Shown: one piece after another, positions 1-7,735 of the stretch
Position numbering within the stretch: position 1 is the stretch's first letter
How the letters are laid out: each line of letters begins with the position of its first letter
DNA from: a virus
Virus record (IMG/VR): IMGVR_UViG_3300029309_000301
Location: 1-26,326 of that record
DNA length: 26,326 bases
Direction: 5' to 3' (one strand)
Position numbers and translations under genes: made by a program
The notes under the pieces: model-generated
The model's database searches: none
What the model was told of the DNA's origin: nothing
The model's input: the letters and a program-made list of their open reading frames with translations, nothing else

Positions 1-1521
1 GCGAGTCTGCATACAGACAGAGAAGTCGGTCAAAGAACTAACATCAGAGGAGCATACAATGTAGGTAGTCGCACTCTCAAAGACTTAGACATGACTGCTC
101 TGAATTGGAGTGCTCAACCAGTCACAGGTGTGGTCAAGCACTCTAACGCTCATGCAATGTGGTCATTAGGTGGAACTTATGTCATGGAGTGGAGTAAGCA
201 CGCTGGTAATTTGGATGTGAAGGGCTGGGGTCTTGGACTACCTAGAAGTGGAATGGTTCTTTGGTTAAAAGCAGATAGTCTTAATTTAAATGATGGAGAT
301 GCTGTTAGCCTGTGGAGTGATTTAAGTGGTCATGGACATGACTTTACCCAGTCAACCGTAAGCCAACAACCTGATTTCGTAGCAAGTGACAGCGATTATA
401 ACGACCAACCGTTAGTTCATTTCGATGGCGATGATGCGATTGGCACTAGTTTTAGTTCTGAATTGAATCCTAATAATTTCACTGTGTTCATAGTTTCAAC
501 TGTCGATGCTGATGATGGTAACTTTCATGGTATTGTTGAAAATAGAAACGGAAATACTGGATGGCTTTTGTATGCAAGAATGACAGGTAGTAACAACTAT
601 TGGCAATGGAGAACAGGGACAGGTAGCGGTGTTACAGTCATTTCTGCTGGAAACGATACAGTAGTTCCTAATACTCCTTCTATCGTTACTCTAAAAATGG
701 AGGGTAGTGATGGTGCTGGAGGCGGCTCTACTACTCAAACACTCTTTGTTAATGGTAATTCCGAAGCAACATCAAATGCTGTATTCACAAAGAAAACTGC
801 AACTACTTCTTTCCCTGTGTTGGGGGACGTAGGCTCATTTGAATTGACCGGCCAAATGGCAGAGGTTATATTTTACAATCGTGCGTTAACTGACTTTGAA
901 CAGAAGCAAGTAGAAAGTTACCTTTCTGAAAAATATACAATAAACAGTGCAACTTTGAGTCAGTCATCCAACCCCTATGAGGATGCTAATCATGACCCTA
1001 TATTTGAGAATATAAACTACACAGATAGCGCTATACAATTCTTATACAGACCTACGCATATCCTTGATTACAAACATAGCCAAATGTTTAGAGCGTATGC
1101 TACTTTGAAAGGGAGCAGCCCTCAAGAAAATGCTAACTTTTACAGAGCGACAGCAGGCGGTAAATATGGACTATTTACAAGCGATGTGCCGTCTTCACGC
1201 ATAGGAACTCCGAGTGCACCACCTTATGCTCCAGTATATACAATAGTGCCCGGCTCAAGTGTAACTGTGCCTATAAGCCAAGGTCCTAAGATAGAGGGCG
1301 TAGATGTGACTGGCTATGACAAAACTGACATACGCTCTCCAGTAGCAAGAGTAGTTATGTCAGAGAACACACTTGAGCACTTTAGAGCAGACGCTAGTAG
1401 AAAATCAGTAGATGATGGAGAGGGTGATTATAGTGTCCAACCAAGGTATAGTCAGACACTTCATCCGAAAGGCAGTAAGGGCGATGCATCTTATAACACA
1501 GGGGACCATAGCGGGGAGTGA
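1..1521 (+). CDS. LamG-domain virion protein, 5' end outside the window
   Basis: The reading frame is open from base 1, so the first in-frame ATG at 91 is probably internal and the true start lies to the left. Counting from that ATG, residues about 53-285 look like a concanavalin A/LamG jelly-roll. The block opens with LWLKADSLNLNDGDAVSLW, followed by SDLSGHG, and closes with GQMAEVIFYNRALTDFEQ and a YLSEKY end, a pattern common in phage and viral adhesins. The remaining 190 residues are low in charge and rich in Ser, Thr, Pro and Tyr. The likely role is a virion surface or tail appendage that binds glycans on the host cell. It begins the visible part of a plus-strand structural operon and its stop abuts the next gene. 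The domain call is fairly firm; the place in the virion is inferred. Confidence 0.75.
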   Translation, partial: ASLHTDREVGQRTNIRGAYNVGSRTLKDLDMTALNWSAQPVTGVVKHSNAHAMWSLGGTYVMEWSKHAGNLDVKGWGLGLPRSGMVLWLKADSLNLNDGDAVSLWSDLSGHGHDFTQSTVSQQPDFVASDSDYNDQPLVHFDGDDAIGTSFSSELNPNNFTVFIVSTVDADDGNFHGIVENRNGNTGWLLYARMTGSNNYWQWRTGTGSGVTVISAGNDTVVPNTPSIVTLKMEGSDGAGGGSTTQTLFVNGNSEATSNAVFTKKTATTSFPVLGDVGSFELTGQMAEVIFYNRALTDFEQKQVESYLSEKYTINSATLSQSSNPYEDANHDPIFENINYTDSAIQFLYRPTHILDYKHSQMFRAYATLKGSSPQENANFYRATAGGKYGLFTSDVPSSRIGTPSAPPYAPVYTIVPGSSVTVPISQGPKIEGVDVTGYDKTDIRSPVARVVMSENTLEHFRADASRKSVDDGEGDYSVQPRYSQTLHPKGSKGDASYNTGDHSGE

Positions 1522-1526
1522 GTGAC

Positions 1527-2024
1527 ATGATACCGATGGATGAGGCTTGGATGATACTAAAGCAATCCCAGTCACATAAGTTTGATTTCTTAGGTTACAG
1601 TTACAGCCAAGAGCCTTTTGGTATAGTCACAATAAAGTCTTCAAAAGGAGAAAGGAAAATACCATTTTACCAACGAAGTGGCGGAGGCTCGGCATACGAC
1701 TTTGAAACCGGACAGACTGAGTATGAAGAAGGTGAGCCGCAAGCAGGTCAATGGGTTCCTTTTCTTGGATACGATACTGACATGCATTATGGCGATTCAG
1801 CACAACCTTATCTGATTAAGCCATATCATGTTTTTAGAAAAGACAAAAATGTGCACAAAAGATACGCTGTTCCTCAACTCAAAGAAGCGGGAGAATGGTT
1901 AGACCGTAATCATGATGTGAAACCCTTTGACCCTAACACACATGATGAAATTGATTGGGAAGATGCTAATCGGATGATGTTAGAACAAGGGGCGCATTTA
2001 GCAGAACCTTACAGGGGAGATTAA
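1527..2024 (+). CDS. Hypothetical protein in structural operon
   Basis: The product is about 165 aa, acidic, with no family I recognise. Two starts compete: a GTG at 1518 that overlaps the upstream stop (GTGA), and an ATG at 1527. The ATG is preferred because GGGGAG at 1513-1518 sits 8 bases before it, whereas the GTG would lie inside that site. The protein has no membrane segment or signal peptide. It has a YDFETGQTEYEEGE stretch and a C-terminal half rich in His, Asp and Trp (DEIDWEDANRMM). It lies between an adhesin-like gene and a probable tail protein, with 2 bases before the next ATG, so a virion or assembly role is likely by context only. Confidence 0.7.
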   Translation: MIPMDEAWMILKQSQSHKFDFLGYSYSQEPFGIVTIKSSKGERKIPFYQRSGGGSAYDFETGQTEYEEGEPQAGQWVPFLGYDTDMHYGDSAQPYLIKPYHVFRKDKNVHKRYAVPQLKEAGEWLDRNHDVKPFDPNTHDEIDWEDANRMMLEQGAHLAEPYRGD

Positions 2025-2026
2025 GG

Positions 2027-3682
2027 ATGGCGCTAGGTAAGAATCTCGCAACTGGTCGCTTTGATGCCGACCAAAACGCTGTAATGAAAGTAGTGCGTAA
2101 GCCACGATTTGTAGACAACGCTGTGAGACATGGAGAATACACCAAAGTAAAAGCAGGTTTTGCAGTCAACAAACCAACTGGAAGCGACTTCATACCTACC
2201 ACTGAAAAAAGATACAAACTGATTGAAGAAGAAGATACTATTCGTTTACTTCACAATCCTACAAGTAGCGTAACTTATGAAGGAGCGTTATTTTTTGACA
2301 ATGATAAAGTAACAACTACGAGCACCATACCGGCTTTGGTAGTAGGTGCAGACAACCATAATCAGTTGCTTGCTTTGTCAGAAATAAAAGACGCTCCCAA
2401 AGGGACTAGATACGGGTTAGAGAACATGAAAGGGCGAACTTTACAGGACATAGGGTTCACCGATAAAGTCATCCATTTCGCTCAGAAAGTAGGAGTAGGC
2501 TTGCGAACTTCTGATTTGGCTGCTAGGGTTGCTAAGGCTAATACTAGTTCTATCAATGGCGTTAGAGCAAATTCACCTAGTTCTACATTTATCGCTCAAG
2601 ATTTCTATGGTGTAGAGGCATTCAGTGCTCTAAGGTATTTAGCCAAACATGATGGTTACAGTCCTAAAGGAGATAGGTTTGGCAACCTCTGCTATCTACC
2701 TCAGAATCATATAGAACGAGAATATTTACTTACAGAAAGTAGAGTGCTAGGTGGCACTACTGATGACAGTAGTGAAACTACTCCAAACAGAGTCGTAGTA
2801 AGAGGAAAACCGAGGGCTAACAATCACAACAATGTTATACAAGTTGATGACTTTGGCCGTCAAGAAACAGGCATAGTAGAAGTGCCCGGAGGTATACACG
2901 CTCCAACCGCAGTAACTAAAGCGAGTGCTAAATTGATAGGGCAAAGAATGTTGAAGATTGCCAAAAACGCATCAGGTTCACGTAAGTTATCTGACGTTTT
3001 AGCAGTCACTCACGTTCATCCGGGTGATATGGTATCTTACAAATCAAGAACCGATAACGAAAGATATGTTGTCTTAGGAACAACATTAGACTTAAACTCA
3101 AGAATAAGCAAGTTACATGTCAATTCAGTCGATGTAACTTTAGAAGATGTGTTACAGAGGTTTCAAGAAATCGATGTGAGTGGTAATCTTAACGATAATC
3201 AAGAGAGAAACAGACAGTTTGCTACTGAAGAATTTTCTACGTCTTTTGGTTTCAAGGTCAAAGTGTCATATCAAATATCTGAGAGAGTTGATATGAACAG
3301 AGGTGTCGGTTACACTCTAGGCATGACAAGGCGTAATTCAATCAACGGTAGCCTCGTGTTAGAAAGCACTGGTGTGTTTATCAATAATGGCGGTGGTCAT
3401 GCCATAGGCACTACCAGTTTCACTACTGATGGGACTGGTGCTAACTCTGTATTCACTGTTGACAATCAACCAGTATTCACTACTAACGGTAACAAATTAG
3501 GTCATATCAACGCAAGTTCTGTTGGACCTAATACGGTAGTTTTGAAATCTGCTAGCGTGCACCCTATCTTAGACAACGAAGAACTGTTTATTTTATCTAC
3601 ACAGGCATTCCCCGAAACACGTAATCAGTCTCTGAAGATTGGTATGGTGCATAGTAGTTATCTGAAAACAAGGAGAGGATGA
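2027..3682 (+). CDS. Probable tail/baseplate structural protein
   Basis: This 551-aa protein has no signal peptide or membrane segment and is dominated by beta-prone sequence. A central stretch (about residues 325-390) reads VTHVHPGDMVSYKSR followed by a YVVLGTTLDLNSRISKLHV strand pattern, which resembles the beta-barrel/late-control-D type parts of tail hub proteins. That likeness is weak and unverified. The last 120 residues are Gly, Thr and Asn rich (FTTDGTGANSVFTVDNQPVF), as in tail-tip or fibre-attachment domains. The ATG at 2027 follows GGGGAG and AAGG. It is the largest complete gene of the plus-strand operon and is flanked by an adhesin-like and a fibre-like gene, so a structural role is likely while the exact part is unknown. 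Confidence 0.65.
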   Translation: MALGKNLATGRFDADQNAVMKVVRKPRFVDNAVRHGEYTKVKAGFAVNKPTGSDFIPTTEKRYKLIEEEDTIRLLHNPTSSVTYEGALFFDNDKVTTTSTIPALVVGADNHNQLLALSEIKDAPKGTRYGLENMKGRTLQDIGFTDKVIHFAQKVGVGLRTSDLAARVAKANTSSINGVRANSPSSTFIAQDFYGVEAFSALRYLAKHDGYSPKGDRFGNLCYLPQNHIEREYLLTESRVLGGTTDDSSETTPNRVVVRGKPRANNHNNVIQVDDFGRQETGIVEVPGGIHAPTAVTKASAKLIGQRMLKIAKNASGSRKLSDVLAVTHVHPGDMVSYKSRTDNERYVVLGTTLDLNSRISKLHVNSVDVTLEDVLQRFQEIDVSGNLNDNQERNRQFATEEFSTSFGFKVKVSYQISERVDMNRGVGYTLGMTRRNSINGSLVLESTGVFINNGGGHAIGTTSFTTDGTGANSVFTVDNQPVFTTNGNKLGHINASSVGPNTVVLKSASVHPILDNEELFILSTQAFPETRNQSLKIGMVHSSYLKTRRG

Positions 3683-3683
3683 T

Positions 3684-4040
3684 TTGCCGTTATTAAATGA
3701 AGGAACTAGGTATTTAATTGATACACTAAAAAGTAGAATAAACGAAGTGGTATTTGGGTTCGATGGGACCATTGCTACTCAAGAAGATGGAGGTATAGGT
3801 AATCCTGCTACGGTAGTTACTCCCAATATAAGAGTGGTAGATGATAACACATTGATAGTGGAAGCGAAACTAGCATTAGATACTTCTTTTACCCGACCTT
3901 TGAGGGAAGTGGTTATACGTTACAAAAATCCGTCAGATTCAACAGATACAACTGATTTCATGCGCTACACTTACAATTCGATTCAGAAAAACAACAACAA
4001 TGAAATAGTATTTTCAGCAGTGATAGAGGTGACAGCATGA
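3684..4040 (+). CDS. Small structural-operon protein, TTG start
   Basis: The 118-aa product starts at a TTG with a strong AGGAGAGG Shine-Dalgarno site at 3671-3678, one base after the upstream stop. No in-frame ATG gives a full-length product. Its body alternates hydrophobic and polar residues (IRVVDDNTLIVEAKLALD, then REVVIRYKN), typical of a beta-sandwich. I recognise no family. The position between the 551-aa tail-like protein and the fibre-like protein suggests a baseplate or connector subunit. Its C-terminus, IEVTA followed by an ATGA overlap, is encoded by GAGGTGACAGCATGA, a looser copy of the junction that recurs in the small-gene array on the other strand. Confidence 0.65.
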   Translation: MPLLNEGTRYLIDTLKSRINEVVFGFDGTIATQEDGGIGNPATVVTPNIRVVDDNTLIVEAKLALDTSFTRPLREVVIRYKNPSDSTDTTDFMRYTYNSIQKNNNNEIVFSAVIEVTA

Positions 4041-5230
4041 CTAATCCGAAAGCAGGCCATACAAGTGCAAGTGGTATGACAGTCGATTCTCAAGGTCTAA
4101 GAGATGGAGACGGTTTGACTAGTCCTAGTTTGACTAATTTATACGAAGCAATACATGGCAATGGTATACTGAGGTTAGGCGACGGAGCAAAAGGTGATGG
4201 TAATAGAAATAGCATAATCGCTAATACTCCGGGTTTCATAGAAATGACTGCTACTCAAGGTGAAGTAAAGGTCTATGGTGGATACTGTGTATTAGATGGG
4301 GTGATGTATAAATTCGCTAACGGGCCGGGCAACCACGAGACATTTATCATAGGCACAACTGGTTCAGGGGCTAACCATAGTGGTGACTTACCCAGCGTTC
4401 CCTCTAGTAACAGTGATGTATTTGTTACTGTATTTTTAGTGGGTAGAGAAACGCCCGAAGCGCACCTTATGTATGAAATGGGAACTCCTGCCGCACCATC
4501 AACTGGCACTCCACTGATACCTAATCGTTTCTTATCGAATCCCAGTATAACTGGAAATACTGATGCTAACCACCAAACTACTGTATTGGCAGTTCTTAGG
4601 TATCAGATGACAGGCGGTGCAGGTAGTGTAACTTCTTCTTTGAATACCAGCCCTGTTATACACGACAGGAGAGCGTTCATTCGCACATCACCTCTTTATC
4701 TCACACCTATGACAAAAGGGGCGATAGGTAACGTAGACGCTAGTAACATAGTAGACGACCCTGACGGCTTTTTTACTTCACCTGAAGATGGAGACTTTAG
4801 CGGTAGCACTTTTGGCTCTATATGGCAAACTCATGCCTTAGACCAAAGCGGTAACAAGCATGGTGTAATAATGGCAGGCATACCTAGAAATTTAAACTCC
4901 AGTCCGGCGGCTAGCACTCATGTTCTTGGTCCTGACAGACTAGCAGTGGTTACTACCACTGGCAATGTGACGTTCAAATTCCACGACTCTAATGTTTGGA
5001 TTGTTACCACCGATAATAATAGAACTATAAATCCAACAGGGACGTTTGCAGCCGGTCATATAGTAGAGATTTATCACAAGGCTGGTAGTCACACTTTGCA
5101 TTTCGATTCTACCAGTGGCGGTCACAGCACTAGTAGTAAAATCAACGTAGATGTAGCCATTAATCAATATGGTAAATTTATTTACGACGGTGCCAACTGG
5201 CACAAACTCGACTTACATACGGTGAGTTGA
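4037..5230 (+). CDS. Probable tail-fibre or tip protein
   Basis: The 397-aa product overlaps the upstream gene by ATGA and uses a GAGGTGA ribosome site. It is Gly, Ser, Thr and Asn rich. The N-terminal third has a GDGAKGDGNRNS loop and the strand-like ATQGEVKVYGGYCVLDGVMY. The C-terminus reads like the end of phage fibre proteins: HIVEIYHKAGSHTLHF, then INQYGKFIYDGANWHKL. There is no signal peptide or catalytic motif. The likely role is a virion appendage for host contact. It sits at the distal end of the structural operon, where tail-fibre genes are usual. This is a fold-style judgement, not a family match. Confidence 0.6.
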   Translation: MTNPKAGHTSASGMTVDSQGLRDGDGLTSPSLTNLYEAIHGNGILRLGDGAKGDGNRNSIIANTPGFIEMTATQGEVKVYGGYCVLDGVMYKFANGPGNHETFIIGTTGSGANHSGDLPSVPSSNSDVFVTVFLVGRETPEAHLMYEMGTPAAPSTGTPLIPNRFLSNPSITGNTDANHQTTVLAVLRYQMTGGAGSVTSSLNTSPVIHDRRAFIRTSPLYLTPMTKGAIGNVDASNIVDDPDGFFTSPEDGDFSGSTFGSIWQTHALDQSGNKHGVIMAGIPRNLNSSPAASTHVLGPDRLAVVTTTGNVTFKFHDSNVWIVTTDNNRTINPTGTFAAGHIVEIYHKAGSHTLHFDSTSGGHSTSSKINVDVAINQYGKFIYDGANWHKLDLHTVS

Positions 5231-5481
5231 TGGGTAGATTAATTGATATGCTCAAACAAAAATGTGAAAACTGCAATCGTATTTCTCTACCTCTTTCTAT
5301 ATCAGGTAAATACATCAGCGGTGAAGTAGCCGTATTGCACGAATGTTCATTCTGCGGATACATTAGATTTCACGGACAACTGGGTTTCAAAGGTAAGCGA
5401 AAACGCAAAGCCGAACCTATCTCAAAGAAGGCTGGTGGCAGACTTTCACGTTATCTGAGAAAGCGGGCTGAAAGGTATTAA
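5230..5481 (+). CDS. Zinc-ribbon protein, basic C-terminus
   Basis: The 83-aa product starts at an ATG overlapping the upstream stop by one base (TGATG); an in-frame TTG at 5227 would add one residue. It has two CxxC knuckles, CENC near residue 13 and CSFC near residue 40, that should hold one zinc. A strongly basic tail follows (KGKRKRKAEP and [13 protein letters not shown]), which suggests nucleic-acid contact. It is the last gene of the plus-strand operon and runs tail-to-tail into the chaperonin gene, the two stops sharing TTAA. A transcriptional or packaging accessory role is possible, but nothing more specific is supported. Confidence 0.75.
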   Translation: MGRLIDMLKQKCENCNRISLPLSISGKYISGEVAVLHECSFCGYIRFHGQLGFKGKRKRKAEPISKKAGGRLSRYLRKRAERY

Positions 5482-6974
5482 TCGCCACGCTTACCGATGA
5501 TGTCATCTATGCGTAGGATACTGATAGTAACCTCGCTAGCAGATTGAATCGCCTGCTTGACCAAATCAAGAGGCTCCCAAACATCTGCATCTTCCATTGA
5601 GCAAGCACCACCATTTTCTATGTCAGGACCAGCGCTGGTTGCACCAGCAATGTGTTCATTCCTTAGAGTTAGAATGGTGTCAAGAGGGTCATGCCCTGCG
5701 TTCTCTGCAATAGAAGCCGGTATAGACTCTAACGCATCAGCAAAGGCATCGATAGCCATTTGTTCACGACCACCTGCTTCTGCTGCACGAGAGCGTAAAT
5801 AAAGCGCAGCGTTCAGATAAGAAGAACCTCCTCCCGAAACCACTTTACCACTTTCGTATGCTAAACAGACTACACCTAGTGCATCTTCAAACCCACGCTC
5901 AGTTTCGTCTAATGTTTGTTTAGTTGCCCCTCTTAGAATTAGAGTAGTAACTTCGCCGTTACCTTTAACCACTACATACTTCATATCACCGATAGTCTTA
6001 CACTCAACATCACAGTCTACTGGCTCTACTAAATCTTCAGCGCCATGTGCTACGGTAGTATTCAGTAATTTTGAAAGCGCTGTCATATCGCTTTCAGGTA
6101 TACGTTGAACCACCGATATACCTTGTCTAGCAAGTGTGGCTGCTACGACTTCATTCACAGTATCTCTGACAAATACCACTCCGCCTTCAGGTAATAGTTC
6201 CATGATAGACTGTGCTTTTTCAACCCAATTGTCTCTACTGGACTGGCGCTTGTATTGTTGATATTCAGCGGCAGAACCTAGATTCAATTGCACATTGTCA
6301 TTAGACTGGTTGTCACTTAGCCCAGTATTGATGAGCAATGCTCTTGGAATAGGTGTGAGCGGCATGGCTGGTAGCATGAACTCTTTGTGCAGAATCACAC
6401 CACTAAAACAAGAAGAATCATCTAATGAGCCGCCCGGTTGACAAAGAACTCTTATTCTGTCATAGTCTCCCTTAGCGTTATTGACTGCTTCTACACACAA
6501 ACCACTTACATGGTCCATACTAGATTCTAGTGTCTTTCCTGTAATCGAGGTCTTTGCCACATCTGCTAATTTAGTATCAACTGGCTGACTGAGTTTTTCG
6601 ATATGCTCCGTTGCCCATTTGGACGCTTTTCTGTAACCTTTGCAGATTATATTAGCATGTAACCCTTTATTGAATAATAGTTCACTGTTACCAAGTAATT
6701 CACCCGCTAACACTACTGTGCTAGTGGTTCCGTCATAACACATGTTTTCTTGCGTATTTGCTGCTTCTACTACCATTTTAGCCGCTGGATGAGTAATGTC
6801 AAGTTGTTGCAGGATAGTTGCACCATCATTTGTTACAATGACATTGCCACCACCGTCAACCATCATCTTGTCCATACCCATAGGACCAAGTGTCGTCTTT
6901 ACCGTAGAAACGGCTCTTTTTGCTGCTCTTATATTGTGCACTACTGCACTTGTGTTGCTTTCGTTTTCGTTCAT
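5478..6974 (-). CDS. Group II chaperonin (thermosome subunit)
   Basis: The 498-aa protein is an archaeal-type CCT/thermosome subunit, an ATP-driven folding chamber with a built-in lid. ATP-site motifs are in order: [14 protein letters not shown] (residues 27-40), VTNDGATIL (48-55, Asp50), [15 protein letters not shown] (80-94, Asp81), a GFEDAL block holding Asp364, VVSGGGS (378-384), [13 protein letters not shown] (421-433) and the terminal ILRIDDII. The normal GDGTT glycine is Tyr here, and the usual acidic residue after GGGA is missing (GGGSSY). The three key Asp residues remain, so ATPase activity looks possible. It is somewhat shorter than cellular subunits (about 540-550 aa), mainly at the ends. 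Start: ATG after AAGGAGAGGG. It is distal in the minus-strand operon and may fold capsid or tail proteins. Viral thermosomes are known from magroviruses. Confidence 0.97.
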   Translation of the reverse strand: MNENESNTSAVVHNIRAAKRAVSTVKTTLGPMGMDKMMVDGGGNVIVTNDGATILQQLDITHPAAKMVVEAANTQENMCYDGTTSTVVLAGELLGNSELLFNKGLHANIICKGYRKASKWATEHIEKLSQPVDTKLADVAKTSITGKTLESSMDHVSGLCVEAVNNAKGDYDRIRVLCQPGGSLDDSSCFSGVILHKEFMLPAMPLTPIPRALLINTGLSDNQSNDNVQLNLGSAAEYQQYKRQSSRDNWVEKAQSIMELLPEGGVVFVRDTVNEVVAATLARQGISVVQRIPESDMTALSKLLNTTVAHGAEDLVEPVDCDVECKTIGDMKYVVVKGNGEVTTLILRGATKQTLDETERGFEDALGVVCLAYESGKVVSGGGSSYLNAALYLRSRAAEAGGREQMAIDAFADALESIPASIAENAGHDPLDTILTLRNEHIAGATSAGPDIENGGACSMEDADVWEPLDLVKQAIQSASEVTISILRIDDIIGKRGD

Positions 6975-6998
6975 TTTTCCCTCTCCTTATTTTTGATG

Positions 6999-7598
6999 TC
7001 ACCAGTCTACTTCGTATTCTTTTACATCACCAGTATGTCTACATCTCGCTTTGACAAATCCCTCATTCACACCGTGTTCCCACAGTTCGTAAACTAGTTC
7101 AGCGTCTTTTAAACAATATTCTGCGACTTTACTATAATTACCCTTACGCCACTCTATGGGCGCATCGTGACTGTTCATCAGTTTACCTTTTTCCAAAGTG
7201 TGGTAACAGGCATCCGATAAAGGAACTGCGTGACCTACTATACTCTTTAATAGAGCAGATGTGTCAAACACTTGCTCCTCTGATTTAGCCATAATGTCAC
7301 CGGCTGTCCAACAGTCTAGTGCATCCCTAATGATGGGTAAATCGAATTGCTTGAGGTTGTGACCTAACACCATACCTCCTTCGGACACATGCTTAGCCAA
7401 ATCTTCACCTAGAACTTTAGGATGTAGTTTCTTTACATTAGTGCCTTCAGGAAGATATTTAGAAACTGATTCGTTAGCATAAACAGTTCCATTCTGACCA
7501 TCCCAAGTGGCTACTACTGATGGTTCAAACAAATGGCTTTTACCCCACCCGCCTATTTCATGAGAGAAGTTGGCAGTTTCGATGTCTAGTGCTAACAT
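6999..7598 (-). CDS. DEDDy-type 3'-5' exonuclease (RNase H-like fold)
   Basis: The protein (199 aa from this start) has the three exonuclease blocks: LALDIETA (Exo I, DxE) at its very start, GHNLKQFDLPII (Exo II) in the middle and YCLKDAELVYELW (Exo III, YxxxD) near the end. This matches DnaQ/PolB-proofreading-type nucleases acting on DNA or RNA 3' ends. The ATG at 7598 is chosen because it puts Exo I at residue 4, as in relatives, and overlaps the stop of the zinc-finger gene. A TTG at 7643 would add 15 unrelated residues. The nearest GGAGG (7615-7619) is 16 bases away, so the start is not certain. Lying 24 bases before the chaperonin gene, it may act in repair, primer removal or host DNA breakdown. 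Confidence 0.88.
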   Translation of the reverse strand: MLALDIETANFSHEIGGWGKSHLFEPSVVATWDGQNGTVYANESVSKYLPEGTNVKKLHPKVLGEDLAKHVSEGGMVLGHNLKQFDLPIIRDALDCWTAGDIMAKSEEQVFDTSALLKSIVGHAVPLSDACYHTLEKGKLMNSHDAPIEWRKGNYSKVAEYCLKDAELVYELWEHGVNEGFVKARCRHTGDVKEYEVDW

Positions 7599-7735
7599 TT
7601 TGGCGATATTAAGTCCTCCATACACATCTTGCACCAGTCGCAAATTATAACAGGATTTCTATGGTGCATGCCCATATAGTGCCCCCCTATGTTATCTCCA
7701 ATTTTGGTGTCACATATTATACATTCGGCGGTCAT
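7592..7735 (-). CDS. Zinc-finger mini-protein (47 aa)
   Basis: The ATG at 7735 overlaps the helicase-like gene's stop by ATGA and follows a full AAAAGGAGG site 6 bases upstream. Its stop overlaps the exonuclease start. The peptide has ECIICD near the N-terminus and CDWCKMC near residues 32-38, with HYMGMHHRN between. Two CxxC knuckles and an extra Cys should bind one zinc ion. The tight linkage on both sides argues strongly that it is a real gene and that the exonuclease is translated by coupling. Function is unknown; small zinc ribbons in viruses often touch nucleic acid or host polymerase. Confidence 0.8.
   Translation of the reverse strand: MTAECIICDTKIGDNIGGHYMGMHHRNPVIICDWCKMCMEDLISPKC

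Noticed and set aside
1966-2217. Minus-strand open frame of 83 codons under the structural genes
   Set aside because: Antisense to two linked structural genes, with no ribosome site or recognisable motif.
6750-7097. Plus-strand open frame of 115 codons over the thermosome start
   Set aside because: Antisense to the conserved N-terminus of the chaperonin and rich in Cys, Phe and Tyr without any motif pattern.
6999-7643. Longer exonuclease model from TTG at 7643
   Set aside because: The extra residues lie over the zinc-finger gene, add nothing conserved and have no ribosome site; the ATG at 7598 places Exo I at the N-terminus.
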